Notes under the pieces: generated by a model
Told to the model about the DNA's origin: nothing
Databases searched by the model: none
Seen by the model: the letters and a program-made list of their open reading frames with translations, nothing else
Source: Nitrospira sp.
Lineage (GTDB): Bacteria > Nitrospirota > Thermodesulfovibrionia > UBA6902
Length of the DNA: 38,402 bases
Reading direction: 5' to 3'
Assembly: GCA_016784355.1 (NCBI GenBank)
Contig: JADHUV010000023.1
Location: 1 to 38,402, forward strand
Made by a program: the position numbers and the translations under genes
Part shown: positions 24,450 to 32,504 of the stretch, piece after piece
How positions within the stretch are numbered: position 1 is the first letter of the stretch
Layout: every line of letters starts with the position of its first letter

Positions 24450-25841
24450 ATGAATAAATTGCCTGAAGAGTTCCTGCAAAAGCTGATTAAAAAAGCACTG
24501 TCCAGAGGCGGAGATTATGCGGATATATATATTGAGCATGAACGACCGCTAACAATACAGCTTGAAGATGACAAGATAGAGAAGCTGAGTTCCGGCAGTG
24601 AATCAGGAATAGGTATAAGGGTTATCTTTGGTGACAAGTCAGCTTATGCTTACAGTAATGATTTTTCAGAAGACTCTTTAATGTCTATTGCCAGTGCGGT
24701 AAGCAATGCTGTCAGGGAAAAAGGGAAAGGCTGTCTTACTTTTGATTTGACAATAAAAAAACCAACTATTGATTTTCCGATTAAGCAAAGACCTGATGAA
24801 GTAGATATAAGCAGGAAAATACAGCTGCTTGAGAGCGCAAACAAGGCGGCAAAAGGTGTCAGTTCCAAAATAAGGCAGGCATCTCTGGTTTACAGAGATA
24901 CTGTGAAAAATGTACGTATTGCAGCTTCAGACGGTACTCTTGCAGAGGATGAACGGATACATACTCTTGCGCTTATACAGGTAATAGCGGCAGATGGAGA
25001 TATTTTACAGACAGGCTATGAGCCCATCGGGGGCTTGAGTGGTTTCGAGATCTTTGAGGAGAACCCCTTTGATGAGATTGCTATTGAGGCAGCTCGTAAG
25101 GCAGTTGGTCTTTTATCTGCTCCAAAGGCGCCGGGCGGCAGGATGCCTGTTATTATATCATCTGAGGCTGGAGGGACAATGATTCATGAGGCTGTGGGGC
25201 ATGGTCTTGAGGCGGATTTAGTCTTTCAGGGTCTTTCGATTTATGCCGGAAAGATCGGAGAAAAGATTGCATCATCTATGGTAACGATTATTGATGACTC
25301 CACAATTCAGGGCAAGCGCGGATCATTTCGTTTTGATGATGAAGGTATACTGTCTGAAAAAACTGTTCTGGTAGAAAAGGGAATACTCAAGTCCTATATG
25401 TGTGACAGACTCTCAGCGATGAAGCAGGGGATTGTCTCAACCGGAAACGGAAGACGCCAGTCATATAAATACCGCCCCATTACCAGGATGAGTAATACTT
25501 TGATTGCCCCTGGTGAGGGAAGTCCGGAGCAGATTATTGCATCTGTTGACAGAGGCTTTTTTGTTAGAAAGATGGGTGGAGGACAGGTCAATACTGTTAC
25601 CGGAGAGTTTGTATTTGATGTATCGGAGGGCTACTTGATTGAAAACGGTGTAATTGGAGAACCTGTCAGGGGGGCTACTCTGATTGGTAATGGTCCCGAG
25701 GTTCTGCAGTCTATTGATATGGTGGGAAATGATCTTGGATTTGCAATTGGTACATGTGGTAAGGATGCTCAGGGTGTACCCGTATCTGATGCAATGCCTA
25801 CGGTGAGGATTCCTGAGATGGTGGTAGGCGGCGAAGCCTGA
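24450..25841 (+). CDS. tldD: Metalloprotease TldD
   Basis: A 463-residue TldD, the catalytic half of the TldD/TldE heterodimer that degrades unfolded peptides and matures some peptides such as microcin B17. The zinc site is H246-E-A-V-G-H251 in GGTMIHEAVGHGLEADL. Other family segments: RGSFRFDDEGILSEKTVLVEKGILKSYMCDRLSA, YKYRPITRMSNTLIAPGEGS, GGGQVNTVTGEFVFDVSEGYLIENG and GNDLGFAIGTCGKDAQGVPVS. Its length is normal. TldE (PmbA) is not in the window. It is divergent from mtnP with 154 bp between. Confidence 0.93.
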   Translation: MNKLPEEFLQKLIKKALSRGGDYADIYIEHERPLTIQLEDDKIEKLSSGSESGIGIRVIFGDKSAYAYSNDFSEDSLMSIASAVSNAVREKGKGCLTFDLTIKKPTIDFPIKQRPDEVDISRKIQLLESANKAAKGVSSKIRQASLVYRDTVKNVRIAASDGTLAEDERIHTLALIQVIAADGDILQTGYEPIGGLSGFEIFEENPFDEIAIEAARKAVGLLSAPKAPGGRMPVIISSEAGGTMIHEAVGHGLEADLVFQGLSIYAGKIGEKIASSMVTIIDDSTIQGKRGSFRFDDEGILSEKTVLVEKGILKSYMCDRLSAMKQGIVSTGNGRRQSYKYRPITRMSNTLIAPGEGSPEQIIASVDRGFFVRKMGGGQVNTVTGEFVFDVSEGYLIENGVIGEPVRGATLIGNGPEVLQSIDMVGNDLGFAIGTCGKDAQGVPVSDAMPTVRIPEMVVGGEA

Positions 25842-26039
25842 TTTGTGCACTCATGTGACACTGTAGATGCATTTATGACACACTTATGAGCTGTAACCCC
25901 TTGATTATAAACAAATCATTCCCTGGTATCTAAATTGCATACTATAATAACGAAAGAGCATGGAATTATAGAGGCCTCGATATGCATATAGTGAAATGGT
26001 GAGGCTAACCTTAAGCGGCAGGTTGGTATTTAACAAAAT

Positions 26040-26948
26040 ATGAGATTACAGAATACAATAAAGTCGGACATCTTCATAACCGGACTCGGTCTGCACTGCG
26101 GAAGTGAGATTAATATGAGACTGAGACCCGCTCCTGTAGATACTGGCATTATATTTATCAGAACTGATAAAAATAATGCAAGGATTAAGGCGAATGTGAG
26201 TTCGGTATCTGACACAACTTTTGCTACTACACTTGGTGTTAATGGTTCAAGGGTTGGAACTGTTGAACATTTGCTGGCTGCATTGGCTGGAATGGATGTT
26301 GATAATGCATATGTTGAACTTGATGGACCGGAAGTACCTATTCTGGATGGCAGCGCTCTTCCTTTCGTATTAGAGATAATTAATACCGGGATTACACAGC
26401 AGGTGAAATTCCTGTCTGTCCTTAGAATATTGGAACCTATTGTTGTAAATGAGGGTGCCGCGCAAATTGCGATAACCCCTTACGAAGGAAGACGGATAAC
26501 ATACCGTGTTTGCTATACTCATCCTGCTTTCGGTGAACAAAAGCTTGGAATTGATATGGCATCAATGAAGTTTGAGAGTGAACTGGCTCCGGCAAAGACA
26601 TTTGGTTTTTTGAAAGATGTGGAGATGCTTCGTTCCAGGGGACTTGCCAAGGGAGGAACTCTGGACAATGCGATTGTACTGGGAGATACGGGGGTTATAA
26701 ATGAACATATGTTACGGTTTGAGGATGAATTTGTTCGGCATAAAATAATAGATGCCATAGGTGACATGTCTTTGCTCGGTATTCCTATATATGGGCATAT
26801 CATTGCTAATAAGTCCGGCCATGCACTTCATGTTAAGCTTTTGAGAAAAATATTATTGTGTAAGGATTCCTGGGAAATTGTGGCAGTGACGAAACCACAG
26901 CATTCTTATCCTGTTTCCGAGGTCGCAGAAGTTCAGGTCTGTAAATAA
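26040..26948 (+). CDS. lpxC: UDP-3-O-acyl-N-acetylglucosamine deacetylase
   Basis: The committed, zinc-dependent step of lipid A synthesis; its presence supports an LPS-bearing outer membrane. A 302-residue protein with all key residues at correct spacing: His77 (GTVEHLLAAL), His234 and Asp238 (FVRHKIIDAIGD) for zinc and His261 (SGHALH) for catalysis. Also FITGLGLHCG at the start, PILDGSALPFV, and the PAKTFGF motif. Nothing is unusual in size. The start lacks a strong ribosome binding site. The 198-bp region upstream (25842-26039) holds no gene; a TATAAT at 25943-25948 is a possible -10 without a clear -35. A strong terminator follows. Confidence 0.95.
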   Translation: MRLQNTIKSDIFITGLGLHCGSEINMRLRPAPVDTGIIFIRTDKNNARIKANVSSVSDTTFATTLGVNGSRVGTVEHLLAALAGMDVDNAYVELDGPEVPILDGSALPFVLEIINTGITQQVKFLSVLRILEPIVVNEGAAQIAITPYEGRRITYRVCYTHPAFGEQKLGIDMASMKFESELAPAKTFGFLKDVEMLRSRGLAKGGTLDNAIVLGDTGVINEHMLRFEDEFVRHKIIDAIGDMSLLGIPIYGHIIANKSGHALHVKLLRKILLCKDSWEIVAVTKPQHSYPVSEVAEVQVCK

Positions 26949-26968
26949 TATTAAATTAATACAGGTAT

Positions 26969-27007
26969 AAAGGCGATTACTACATTTTGTAGTAATCGCC
27001 TTTTTTT
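26969..27007 (+). terminator. Strong intrinsic terminator after lpxC
   Basis: Perfect 16-bp arms AAAGGCGATTACTACA (26969-26984) and TGTAGTAATCGCCTTT (26988-27003), 3-nt loop, followed by Ts to 27007. It is 20 bp past the lpxC stop. Confidence 0.93.
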
Positions 27008-27030
27008 ATATTTCAGGGTACTAAAAAATA

Positions 27031-27069
27031 AAAAAAAGCTGTCCCAATAATCCTGACCGGGACAGCTTT
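27031..27069 (-). terminator. Intrinsic terminator after the histone-like gene
   Basis: Arms AAAGCTGTCCC (27035-27045) and GGGACAGCTTT (27059-27069) with a 13-nt loop. On the minus strand the stem is followed by a T-rich run. It stands tail to tail with the lpxC terminator. Confidence 0.85.
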
Positions 27070-27096
27070 GAATATAGTTCTGTAAAAAGCCTGTTG

Positions 27097-27387
27097 CTAT
27101 TTCTTTTTTGCAACGACCTTTTTCTTTGCAACGACTTTTTTCTTAGCAGCTGGTTTTTTCTTTGCGACGACTTCTTTCTTCGCAGCAGGTTTCTTTTTAG
27201 CTGCAGACTTTTTCTTAGCAGCTGGTTTTTTCTTTGCGACGACTTCTTTCTTCGCAGCAGGTTTCTTTTTAGCTGCAGCCTTTTTCTTAGCGGCCGGTTT
27301 TTTCTTTGCGACGACTTCTTTCTTCGCAGCAGGTTTCTTTTTAGCCGCAGCCTTTTTCTTTGCGGCCGGTTTTTTCTTTGCAACCAT
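27097..27387 (-). CDS. Histone H1-like Lys/Ala-repeat DNA-binding protein
   Basis: A 96-residue protein made almost wholly of Lys, Ala, Pro and Val. After MVA come three near-identical 24-residue units (KKKPAAKKKAAAKKKPAAKK then EVVA) and a shorter degenerate tail of KKKVVA repeats. This is the composition of eukaryotic H1 tails and of bacterial H1-like proteins such as AlgP and HctB-type proteins, which bind DNA by charge. It should be a nucleoid-associated or polyanion-binding protein. A perfect AGGAGGTGA ribosome binding site lies before the ATG, and a terminator follows, so it is a well-formed gene. Long open frames on other frames here are shadows of the repeats. The HTH-nucleotidyltransferase-fold gene is 41 bp upstream on the same strand. 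Confidence 0.85.
   Translation of the reverse strand: MVAKKKPAAKKKAAAKKKPAAKKEVVAKKKPAAKKKAAAKKKPAAKKEVVAKKKPAAKKKSAAKKKPAAKKEVVAKKKPAAKKKVVAKKKVVAKKK
27100..27378 (-). repeat. 72-bp tandem repeats inside the histone-like gene
   Basis: Three 72-bp units at 27378-27307, 27306-27235 and 27234-27163 encode the same 24 residues (one Ala to Ser change in unit three), then a 63-bp degenerate part. The unit is divisible by three, so copy-number changes would alter protein length without a frameshift. Confidence 0.85.
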
Positions 27388-27428
27388 TCCGTGTCACCTC
27401 CTTTTTTTCTCCCATTACAGGGAGGTTG

Positions 27429-27974
27429 TTAAAGTCTTCCCAGAAGCAGTATCTTCTTGGCATTGATAATTTTTTTTAGCTTTTTCTCGCCAATCTTCTT
27501 CTGGTTGTTATAGTCTGAGACACTCATTATGGTATGGTGAATTTCTTTACCAAACCGTTTTTCGATTTCGCCGAGAGATTTTTTTATAGTATTTGTGTCG
27601 CAGACTACTAATATATCAAGCGATGGAAGATCTGTATTGTTTACATATGGTCCGTGGATGAATGCTGTCTTGGCATCCGCAGCATTTAGAACAGATTTTA
27701 AGGCTCCGGGAAGACCTAGTGATTTTGCTATGAGTCCCTTCAGTTCGGGGAATAGAGGAGACTTCCTGTTGACAGTGATATATCTGAGATTGCCTTCTTT
27801 ATGACTGGACACAAGCTCCATGTCTTGAAGTTTATCGAGTTCTCTTTTTACGCCGGATGGATTTTTATTGACAAGTCTGGCTATCTCCCTGACATAAAAT
27901 TTTTCTTCAGGATTGTTAAATAATAGCGACATGATGTCAGCTCTTATGCTTGATGTGAAAAGCTTATTTAACAT
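27429..27974 (-). CDS. Winged-helix regulator with a degenerate nucleotidyltransferase fold
   Basis: A 181-residue protein. Residues 1-75 are a winged helix-turn-helix (SSIRADIMSLLFNNPEEKFYVREIARLVNKNPSGVKRELDKL, wing ...GNLRYITVN). Residues ~95-181 follow the minimal-nucleotidyltransferase layout of many 'HTH plus nucleotidyltransferase' regulators: FIHGPYVNNTDLPSLDILVV for the usual FGSxARG..SDIDLLVV, then a helix and EIHHTIMSVSDY. The GS pair is G-P and the second catalytic Asp is missing (LDIL), so catalysis is unlikely. Probably a DNA-binding regulator. The neighbouring histone-like gene on the same strand is 41 bp downstream. Confidence 0.72.
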   Translation of the reverse strand: MLNKLFTSSIRADIMSLLFNNPEEKFYVREIARLVNKNPSGVKRELDKLQDMELVSSHKEGNLRYITVNRKSPLFPELKGLIAKSLGLPGALKSVLNAADAKTAFIHGPYVNNTDLPSLDILVVCDTNTIKKSLGEIEKRFGKEIHHTIMSVSDYNNQKKIGEKKLKKIINAKKILLLGRL

Positions 27975-28206
27975 AGCTATATATAATCTAATGAAGAAAT
28001 ATTAACTTGTCAAGTGAAAAATACAAATCTGGAACATAAAAATACAATTTGTGAACAGTTTATTATGTTCTTTTTTTGTATTCTATCGTTGCTATGAACT
28101 GAACACTGGTTAAGAAAGGCTTCTCAAAGTCTAGTCCTATAATTGACTGTAGCCTTTGTATTTTTTATTTTCTATAGCTGAATTTCATTATGATATAATT
28201 AGCGTT

Positions 28207-29211
28207 ATGAAAGAGGCGATGTTTTATAAAAGACTTGAGGGCGACAATATTAAATGCTCACTATGCGCCCACTGCTGTACTGTCTCGGAAGGCAATACGG
28301 GTATTTGCAGAGTCAGGGAGAATCAGAACGGGAATTTATTTAGTCTGGTTTATGGAAAACTTGTTTCTTCGAGTGCTGATCCGATTGAGAAAAAACCGTT
28401 ATTTCATTTTTTACCCTCGACCTCTTCATTTTCGATAGCCACTGTAGGGTGTAATTTTAGATGTATGCATTGTCAGAATTTTGAAATTGCTCATTATGCA
28501 CAAGAGCATAATGTAATCCCCGGAGAATATATTGAACCAGGCCTTGTTGTAGCTGCTGCGGAGAAATCCGGCTGCAGCAGTATATCTTATACCTATACTG
28601 AGCCGACCATATTTTTTGAGTATGCTTACGATTGTGCAGTTATAGCTCATGAACGGGGTATTAAAAATATATTTGTGAGCAATGGCTATACGGGGCCTGA
28701 AGCGGTCAAGACAATTGCACCTTATCTGGATGCTGCGAATATTGATCTTAAGGGTGATGACGGTTTTTATAGAAAAGTATGTGGTGCCCGTCTTCGGCCT
28801 GTCCTTGATACCATAAGATTAATGAGGGAACTTGATATTTGGGTAGAGTTAACGACACTGCTGATACCCGGCTATAATGATTCAGAGGAGTCTCTGCGCG
28901 GAATTATTGATTTCATCTTATCTGTAGATTTCGCTATGCCGTGGCATATTTCGAGATTTCATCCCACTTACAAAATACTTGATAGGCCCGTAACTTCTAT
29001 TGATAGTCTTTTAAAGGCAAGGAGGATGGGAGTTGAGGCAGGGTTGCGTTATGTTTATCTTGGTAATGTTCCAGGGGAGGATGGTGAAAATACTTACTGC
29101 CCTGAATGTGCTGAACTCCTCATTCAACGGGTTGGCTACAGCACAGAATGCTATTTTAATGAAGGTAAATGCCCTAAGTGCGGTGAAGTGATAAGCGGAG
29201 TATGGAAGTAA
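28207..29211 (+). CDS. Radical SAM enzyme of the AmmeMemoRadiSam type
   Basis: A 334-residue protein related to pyruvate formate-lyase activating enzymes. The radical SAM cluster motif is C82-N-F-R-C86-M-H-C89. Before it an extra Cys motif (C17-x2-C-x2-C-C, ...GNTGICRVREN) and after it 'SYTYTEPTIFFEYAYD' and 'NIDLKGDDGFYRKVCG' are characteristic of the AmmeMemoRadiSam radical SAM proteins. A C-terminal zinc ribbon (CPECAELL...GKCPKCGEVISG) is present. In many genomes it occurs with the AMMECR1 and Memo partner genes; neither is in this window. The start ATG 28207 matches the family's start (MKEA.FY); 27975-28206 upstream holds no gene. The reaction is not established. Confidence 0.85.
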   Translation: MKEAMFYKRLEGDNIKCSLCAHCCTVSEGNTGICRVRENQNGNLFSLVYGKLVSSSADPIEKKPLFHFLPSTSSFSIATVGCNFRCMHCQNFEIAHYAQEHNVIPGEYIEPGLVVAAAEKSGCSSISYTYTEPTIFFEYAYDCAVIAHERGIKNIFVSNGYTGPEAVKTIAPYLDAANIDLKGDDGFYRKVCGARLRPVLDTIRLMRELDIWVELTTLLIPGYNDSEESLRGIIDFILSVDFAMPWHISRFHPTYKILDRPVTSIDSLLKARRMGVEAGLRYVYLGNVPGEDGENTYCPECAELLIQRVGYSTECYFNEGKCPKCGEVISGVWK

Positions 29212-29227
29212 TGTTTATCTTGCCGGT

Positions 29228-30655
29228 TTAAAGTATTGGGTTTATCTCTGCAAGGCGCTTTCTTGCATGTCTTCCCAGATCGGTGTCAGGGGCGACCTGA
29301 AGCTGGTTTTTATATGCAATGACAGCAGACTGCATCTGCTGTGTTCGGTCGAAGCATATACCTAGCAGGCCGTGTATCTCGTCATGATCGGGTGCTGAAC
29401 CGGCAAAGGCCTTGAGGTACGGAATAGCCTTGGAGTAATCAGCCAGCTCATAATAGCTTTTCCCTAGTCCAAAGTGAGAAAGTGCATGCTGTGGATAAAG
29501 AGATATGCTAAACCTGAATTGTTCAATTGCACTGGAATATTTATTTCCGAAGAAATAAGCTGACCCCAGTCCATAGACCGCAGGTTGAAAATTCGGGTAT
29601 AGCGAGACAGCTTTTTTAAATGAGGTCTCAGCCGCTATAAAATCCTTTGTTATAAGCTTGATCTCACCCAGCAGGTTATGGAAAATAGCCTCAGATCCAT
29701 TGAGCCTTATTGCTTCTTTTACTTTTCCTTCTGCCTTTGAATATTCTTTCTTTTGAAGATGCTGTGCGGCCTCGTCAAAAGTATAATAAGCTGTGCTTTT
29801 ATTGCTAAGCTGGTCCTTTGCTCTTTTGAATGCATTTGCGGATTTGCCATCTCCACGTAGAGCGTAAGGAGGAAGAACGCTGATCATTTCATTAATTTCT
29901 TCCAGCCTCACAGATGTACGAGGATGTGTTGAAAGCAGTTCAGACATAAAAGTATCGCTTCTGGCTGAGACCTTCATCCTGCTCATATAATTATTTGCAG
30001 AACGCTCCAGTACCTTGTGGGCCTCAACAGCTTCGCGAGGATCGTAGCCTATTTCTGACATGTATTTAACACCCAGTCGGTCGGCCTGAAGCTCCTGCTC
30101 CCTGTCGTATTTAAGAAGCATGAGACTACTGCCTATCGCGCCGAGTTGCAGCAGGGCATCGCTGCCGCTGCTGCCTTGAAGTGCTATTGCCCCCACACTC
30201 AGGCCGAGTTGCTGAAGCATTCCCTTGGATATACGTTGTGCAGTATGTCTGGCCATTACATGCCCGATCTCATGCCCCATCACCGCAGCAAACTGGGCCT
30301 CATTCTCCATATCGGCCAGAAGGCCTCTGGTGATAGCAACATATCCGGGCAGCGCAAAGGCATTCGGAATGGATGAGTTCTGAATATGAAATTCAAATGG
30401 AAGATGGTTGCGCTCTGAAACGGTCCACAACTGTTTGACAATGCGATTCAGATAGGACTGCAGCGCCGGATCATGGTATTCACCTCCGAACTCCCAGTTA
30501 GCGGAGGGTGAAGCATCTTTACCGATAGCTATTTCCTGCTGTTCGCTGACAAACATTAATTCATTCCGACCGGTCACCGGGTTTACAGCACAGGAAAATG
30601 CTGACAGTATCAGTAATATTAAAAAAACCTTCAGTATAGTGCTATGGGCCGGCAT
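29228..30655 (-). CDS. M48 metalloprotease lipoprotein with TPR repeats (BepA-like)
   Basis: A 475-residue protein. Signal peptide with lipobox ending at Cys22 (LSAFSCAV), followed by NPVTGRNELMFVSE, typical of the BepA/YfgC/LoiP group. Zinc protease: H128-E129-I-G-H132 in AAVMGHEIGHVMARHT, third ligand Glu188 in EQELQADRLGVKYM. Residues ~310-470 are TPR repeats (HNLLGEIKLITKDFIAAETSFKKA, PAVYGLGSAYFFGNKYSSAIEQF, ALSHFGLGKSYYELADYSKAIPYL). Characterised members degrade or help fold misassembled outer-membrane proteins such as LptD. Its outer-membrane quality-control role fits the secretins and LpxC encoded nearby, but there is no operon link. The region up to 30802 has no gene. Confidence 0.9.
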   Translation of the reverse strand: MPAHSTILKVFLILLILSAFSCAVNPVTGRNELMFVSEQQEIAIGKDASPSANWEFGGEYHDPALQSYLNRIVKQLWTVSERNHLPFEFHIQNSSIPNAFALPGYVAITRGLLADMENEAQFAAVMGHEIGHVMARHTAQRISKGMLQQLGLSVGAIALQGSSGSDALLQLGAIGSSLMLLKYDREQELQADRLGVKYMSEIGYDPREAVEAHKVLERSANNYMSRMKVSARSDTFMSELLSTHPRTSVRLEEINEMISVLPPYALRGDGKSANAFKRAKDQLSNKSTAYYTFDEAAQHLQKKEYSKAEGKVKEAIRLNGSEAIFHNLLGEIKLITKDFIAAETSFKKAVSLYPNFQPAVYGLGSAYFFGNKYSSAIEQFRFSISLYPQHALSHFGLGKSYYELADYSKAIPYLKAFAGSAPDHDEIHGLLGICFDRTQQMQSAVIAYKNQLQVAPDTDLGRHARKRLAEINPIL

Positions 30656-30802
30656 TATATTACTCCTGTTGAAAGGTATATGAATCTATAGTGAATATCA
30701 TTTTATAATAAATGGGCAGGGGCATCAAGTTATAAATGGAATTAAATGTAGGTTATAATATCCGATCATCCTGATATTCTTCTTGTTTTCTTGCAGGGAA
30801 TG

Positions 30803-30856
30803 GGTGATAGGTGATAGGTGATAGGGAATAGGGAATAGGGAATAGGGAATAGGGAA
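30803..30856 (+). repeat. Heptanucleotide repeats abutting a start codon
   Basis: Three GGTGATA units (30803-30823), four GGGAATA units (30824-30851) and a partial GGGAA (30852-30856) run straight into the ATG at 30857. Each unit is purine-rich, so the array also supplies the ribosome binding site. Copy-number change by slippage would move any promoter relative to the gene by multiples of seven. Confidence 0.9.
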
Positions 30857-31714
30857 ATGATTACAAAGAAAGCGCTTCTGGTTGATGGCGAAGATGTTGG
30901 CAGTTGTTCATTGACACAGTTAATAAAACAGGAAAATTTTAAATGCAGCTGTGTTGTGGTGCGTTCAGTGCTGGAGGCCAGGCAAAGGCTTGCCGGCGAG
31001 TCCTTTGATATAGTTGTTGCAGATTACTTGATGCCGGATGGTACTGTCTTTGATCTATTAACGTTTTTGCTGGATACCCCGCTTATAGTTGTCTCCAATC
31101 TAGTGGATATTGATGTGGCTGTAAAGGTCATGAAAGCAGGGGTGTATGATTATATTATTAAAGACAACGATGCTAATTTCCTCAGGTTTTTGCCCGTTAC
31201 AATTGAAAAGGCGATCTACAGGAAAGAGTCGGAAGATCGTCTTCGACTATTGGAGTCCGCGGTGTCACATGCCAACGATGCAATAGTAATTTTGGAGGCA
31301 GAACCGGCAGAACTGCGCGGTAGAAAGATTTTGTATGTTAACGATGCCTTCTGCAGGATGTCCGGATATAGTTATGAAGAGGCAACCAGCAGGACTCTGC
31401 GCATGCTCAGGGGACCGAAAACAAATCGCCTTGAGTTAACAAAAATCAATGAGGCCCTGAAGAAATGTCTTGCAGTGAGGGTTGAGCTTATCAATTACCG
31501 TAAGGATGGTTCTGAGTTCTGGGTTGAATGTAATATAGTCCCTTTTGCAGGTGAAGATGGAAAGTTTATACACTGGGTATCGATTCAGCGTGATATCAGT
31601 TTGCAGGTGAAGATGGAAAGTTTATACACTGGGTATCGATTCAGCGTGATATCAGTGCGAGAAAACGTGCACAGGAAGAATCGGAGCTGCTGCTTAAAAA
31701 GATTGAGGCGATGA
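30857..31714 (+). CDS. Receiver-PAS half of a split kinase-like gene
   Basis: A 285-residue frame that by sequence is the first part of a longer protein. Residues 1-125: atypical receiver (LLVDGED instead of the usual double Asp, Asp56 in VVADYLMPDG, YIIKDND). Residues ~130-250: PAS plus PAC domain, ending FIHWVSIQRDIS, which in relatives continues directly 'ARKRAQEE' into the kinase. Here a 56-bp duplication (31545-31656) shifts the frame and the last ~35 residues (from LQVKMESL) are nonsense before the stop. Deleting one copy restores a single 507-codon gene (with stop) to 32433. It starts after the heptanucleotide repeats. Paralogue of the IS-disrupted gene at 109-1188, though that one lacks the PAS domain. 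Confidence 0.82.
   Translation: MITKKALLVDGEDVGSCSLTQLIKQENFKCSCVVVRSVLEARQRLAGESFDIVVADYLMPDGTVFDLLTFLLDTPLIVVSNLVDIDVAVKVMKAGVYDYIIKDNDANFLRFLPVTIEKAIYRKESEDRLRLLESAVSHANDAIVILEAEPAELRGRKILYVNDAFCRMSGYSYEEATSRTLRMLRGPKTNRLELTKINEALKKCLAVRVELINYRKDGSEFWVECNIVPFAGEDGKFIHWVSIQRDISLQVKMESLYTGYRFSVISVRENVHRKNRSCCLKRLRR
31545..31656 (+). repeat. 56-bp perfect tandem duplication causing a frameshift
   Basis: 31545-31600 and 31601-31656 are identical 56-base units (starting TTGCAGGTGAAGATGGAAAG). 56 leaves a remainder of 2 on division by three, so the second copy shifts the reading frame. One unit fewer joins DIS directly to ARKRAQEESE in frame. Confidence 0.95.
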
Positions 31715-32433
31715 ATGCTGATCTTAATGAAATGAATCGTGAACTTGAGACTATAGGTGCGGAAAGGACCATGAGTCTGATGGCGCTGACAGTGGCTGAC
31801 CGTATCAGAAATCCTTCAGCCATGATAGGTGGGCGATGCAAAAGGCTGCTTGCTAAAGAAATAGTTTCTGAAACTATCCGGGAGAGTCTGTTTTTTATTG
31901 TAGAGGGCGCAGAAAAGCTTGAGCAGATAGTAAAAGATTTTGAGACCATGTTTAAAAACAGGCAGTCAAAGTTTAAACGTGAGGATATTAATCGAGTTAT
32001 AGAAAGCGTCTTGCATGTACTAGAAAAGGAGGCAGAGCTTAAAGGAATAGATTTTTTGGTAAGGCTGTCTACTGATGCTCTGATCATTAATATGCAGCGG
32101 GAACTCCTTAGAGTTTCGATATTTCATCTTTTGAAAAATGCGCTGGAAGCCACTTCCAGGGGCGGTACGGTGAAGGTCGAAACTTTTACTGAGAATGGAA
32201 ATGTACTGTTTACGGTTGCGGATACAGGATACGGTATAGTAAGTGAAGATATTGATAATGTTTTTAAAACCTTTGTCAGCAGCAAGGAACACGGGTTTGG
32301 CATGGGCTTGCCGCTTGTAAAACAGATTATTACTGAGCATCTTGGAAAAATAAATGTCAGCAGCGGTCCCGGTACAGGGACTGAGTTTAGACTGAGCTTC
32401 CCTACAATTTGGAAGGAGGGCAGTCTGCTGTAA
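31711..32433 (+). CDS. Kinase-core half of the split gene (His-less H-box)
   Basis: A 240-residue frame; the ATG at 31711 is an internal Met of the original gene and lacks a clear ribosome binding site, though the upstream frame stops at 31714, overlapping by 4 bp, so coupled translation is possible. Residues 1-20: coiled coil. The H-box region is GAERTMSLMALTVADRIRNPSA; canonical kinases have H-E/D where this has Asp-Arg, so the phosphoacceptor His is missing. The HATPase core is complete: N-box HLLKNALEAT, DTGYGI, GFGMGLPLVKQII. About half of the residues match the protein at 109-1188. It may bind ATP but is not expected to autophosphorylate on His in the usual way. Confidence 0.82.
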   Translation: MNADLNEMNRELETIGAERTMSLMALTVADRIRNPSAMIGGRCKRLLAKEIVSETIRESLFFIVEGAEKLEQIVKDFETMFKNRQSKFKREDINRVIESVLHVLEKEAELKGIDFLVRLSTDALIINMQRELLRVSIFHLLKNALEATSRGGTVKVETFTENGNVLFTVADTGYGIVSEDIDNVFKTFVSSKEHGFGMGLPLVKQIITEHLGKINVSSGPGTGTEFRLSFPTIWKEGSLL

Positions 32434-32451
32434 TTGGAAGGCTTCTGATTA

Positions 32452-32481
32452 TTGCTATAGAGAGATTTAATCTGGTATAAT
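32452..32481 (+). promoter_or_regulatory. Probable promoter of the second gsp operon
   Basis: TTGCTA (32452-32457), 18-bp spacer, TATAAT (32476-32481). Transcription from about 32488 gives a short leader before ATG 32505. It follows the end of the kinase-like gene. Confidence 0.6.
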
Positions 32482-32504
32482 TTTTCTTGATTCTAAAACA
32501 AGTT

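Noticed and set aside
25982..26002. Six-codon open frame (ATGCATATAGTGAAATGGTGA is 21 bases, MHIVKW) upstream of lpxC
   Set aside because: Too short, no ribosome binding site or leader-peptide features; probably chance.
27021..27432. Long open frames on other frames across the histone-like gene (Lys/Arg-rich on minus, Phe/Leu-rich on plus)
   Set aside because: They are shadows of the Lys/Ala codon repeats; only the 27387-27097 frame has a ribosome binding site and a sensible product.
30803..30856. Short repeats as a CRISPR array
   Set aside because: Seven-base direct repeats without spacers; no cas genes.
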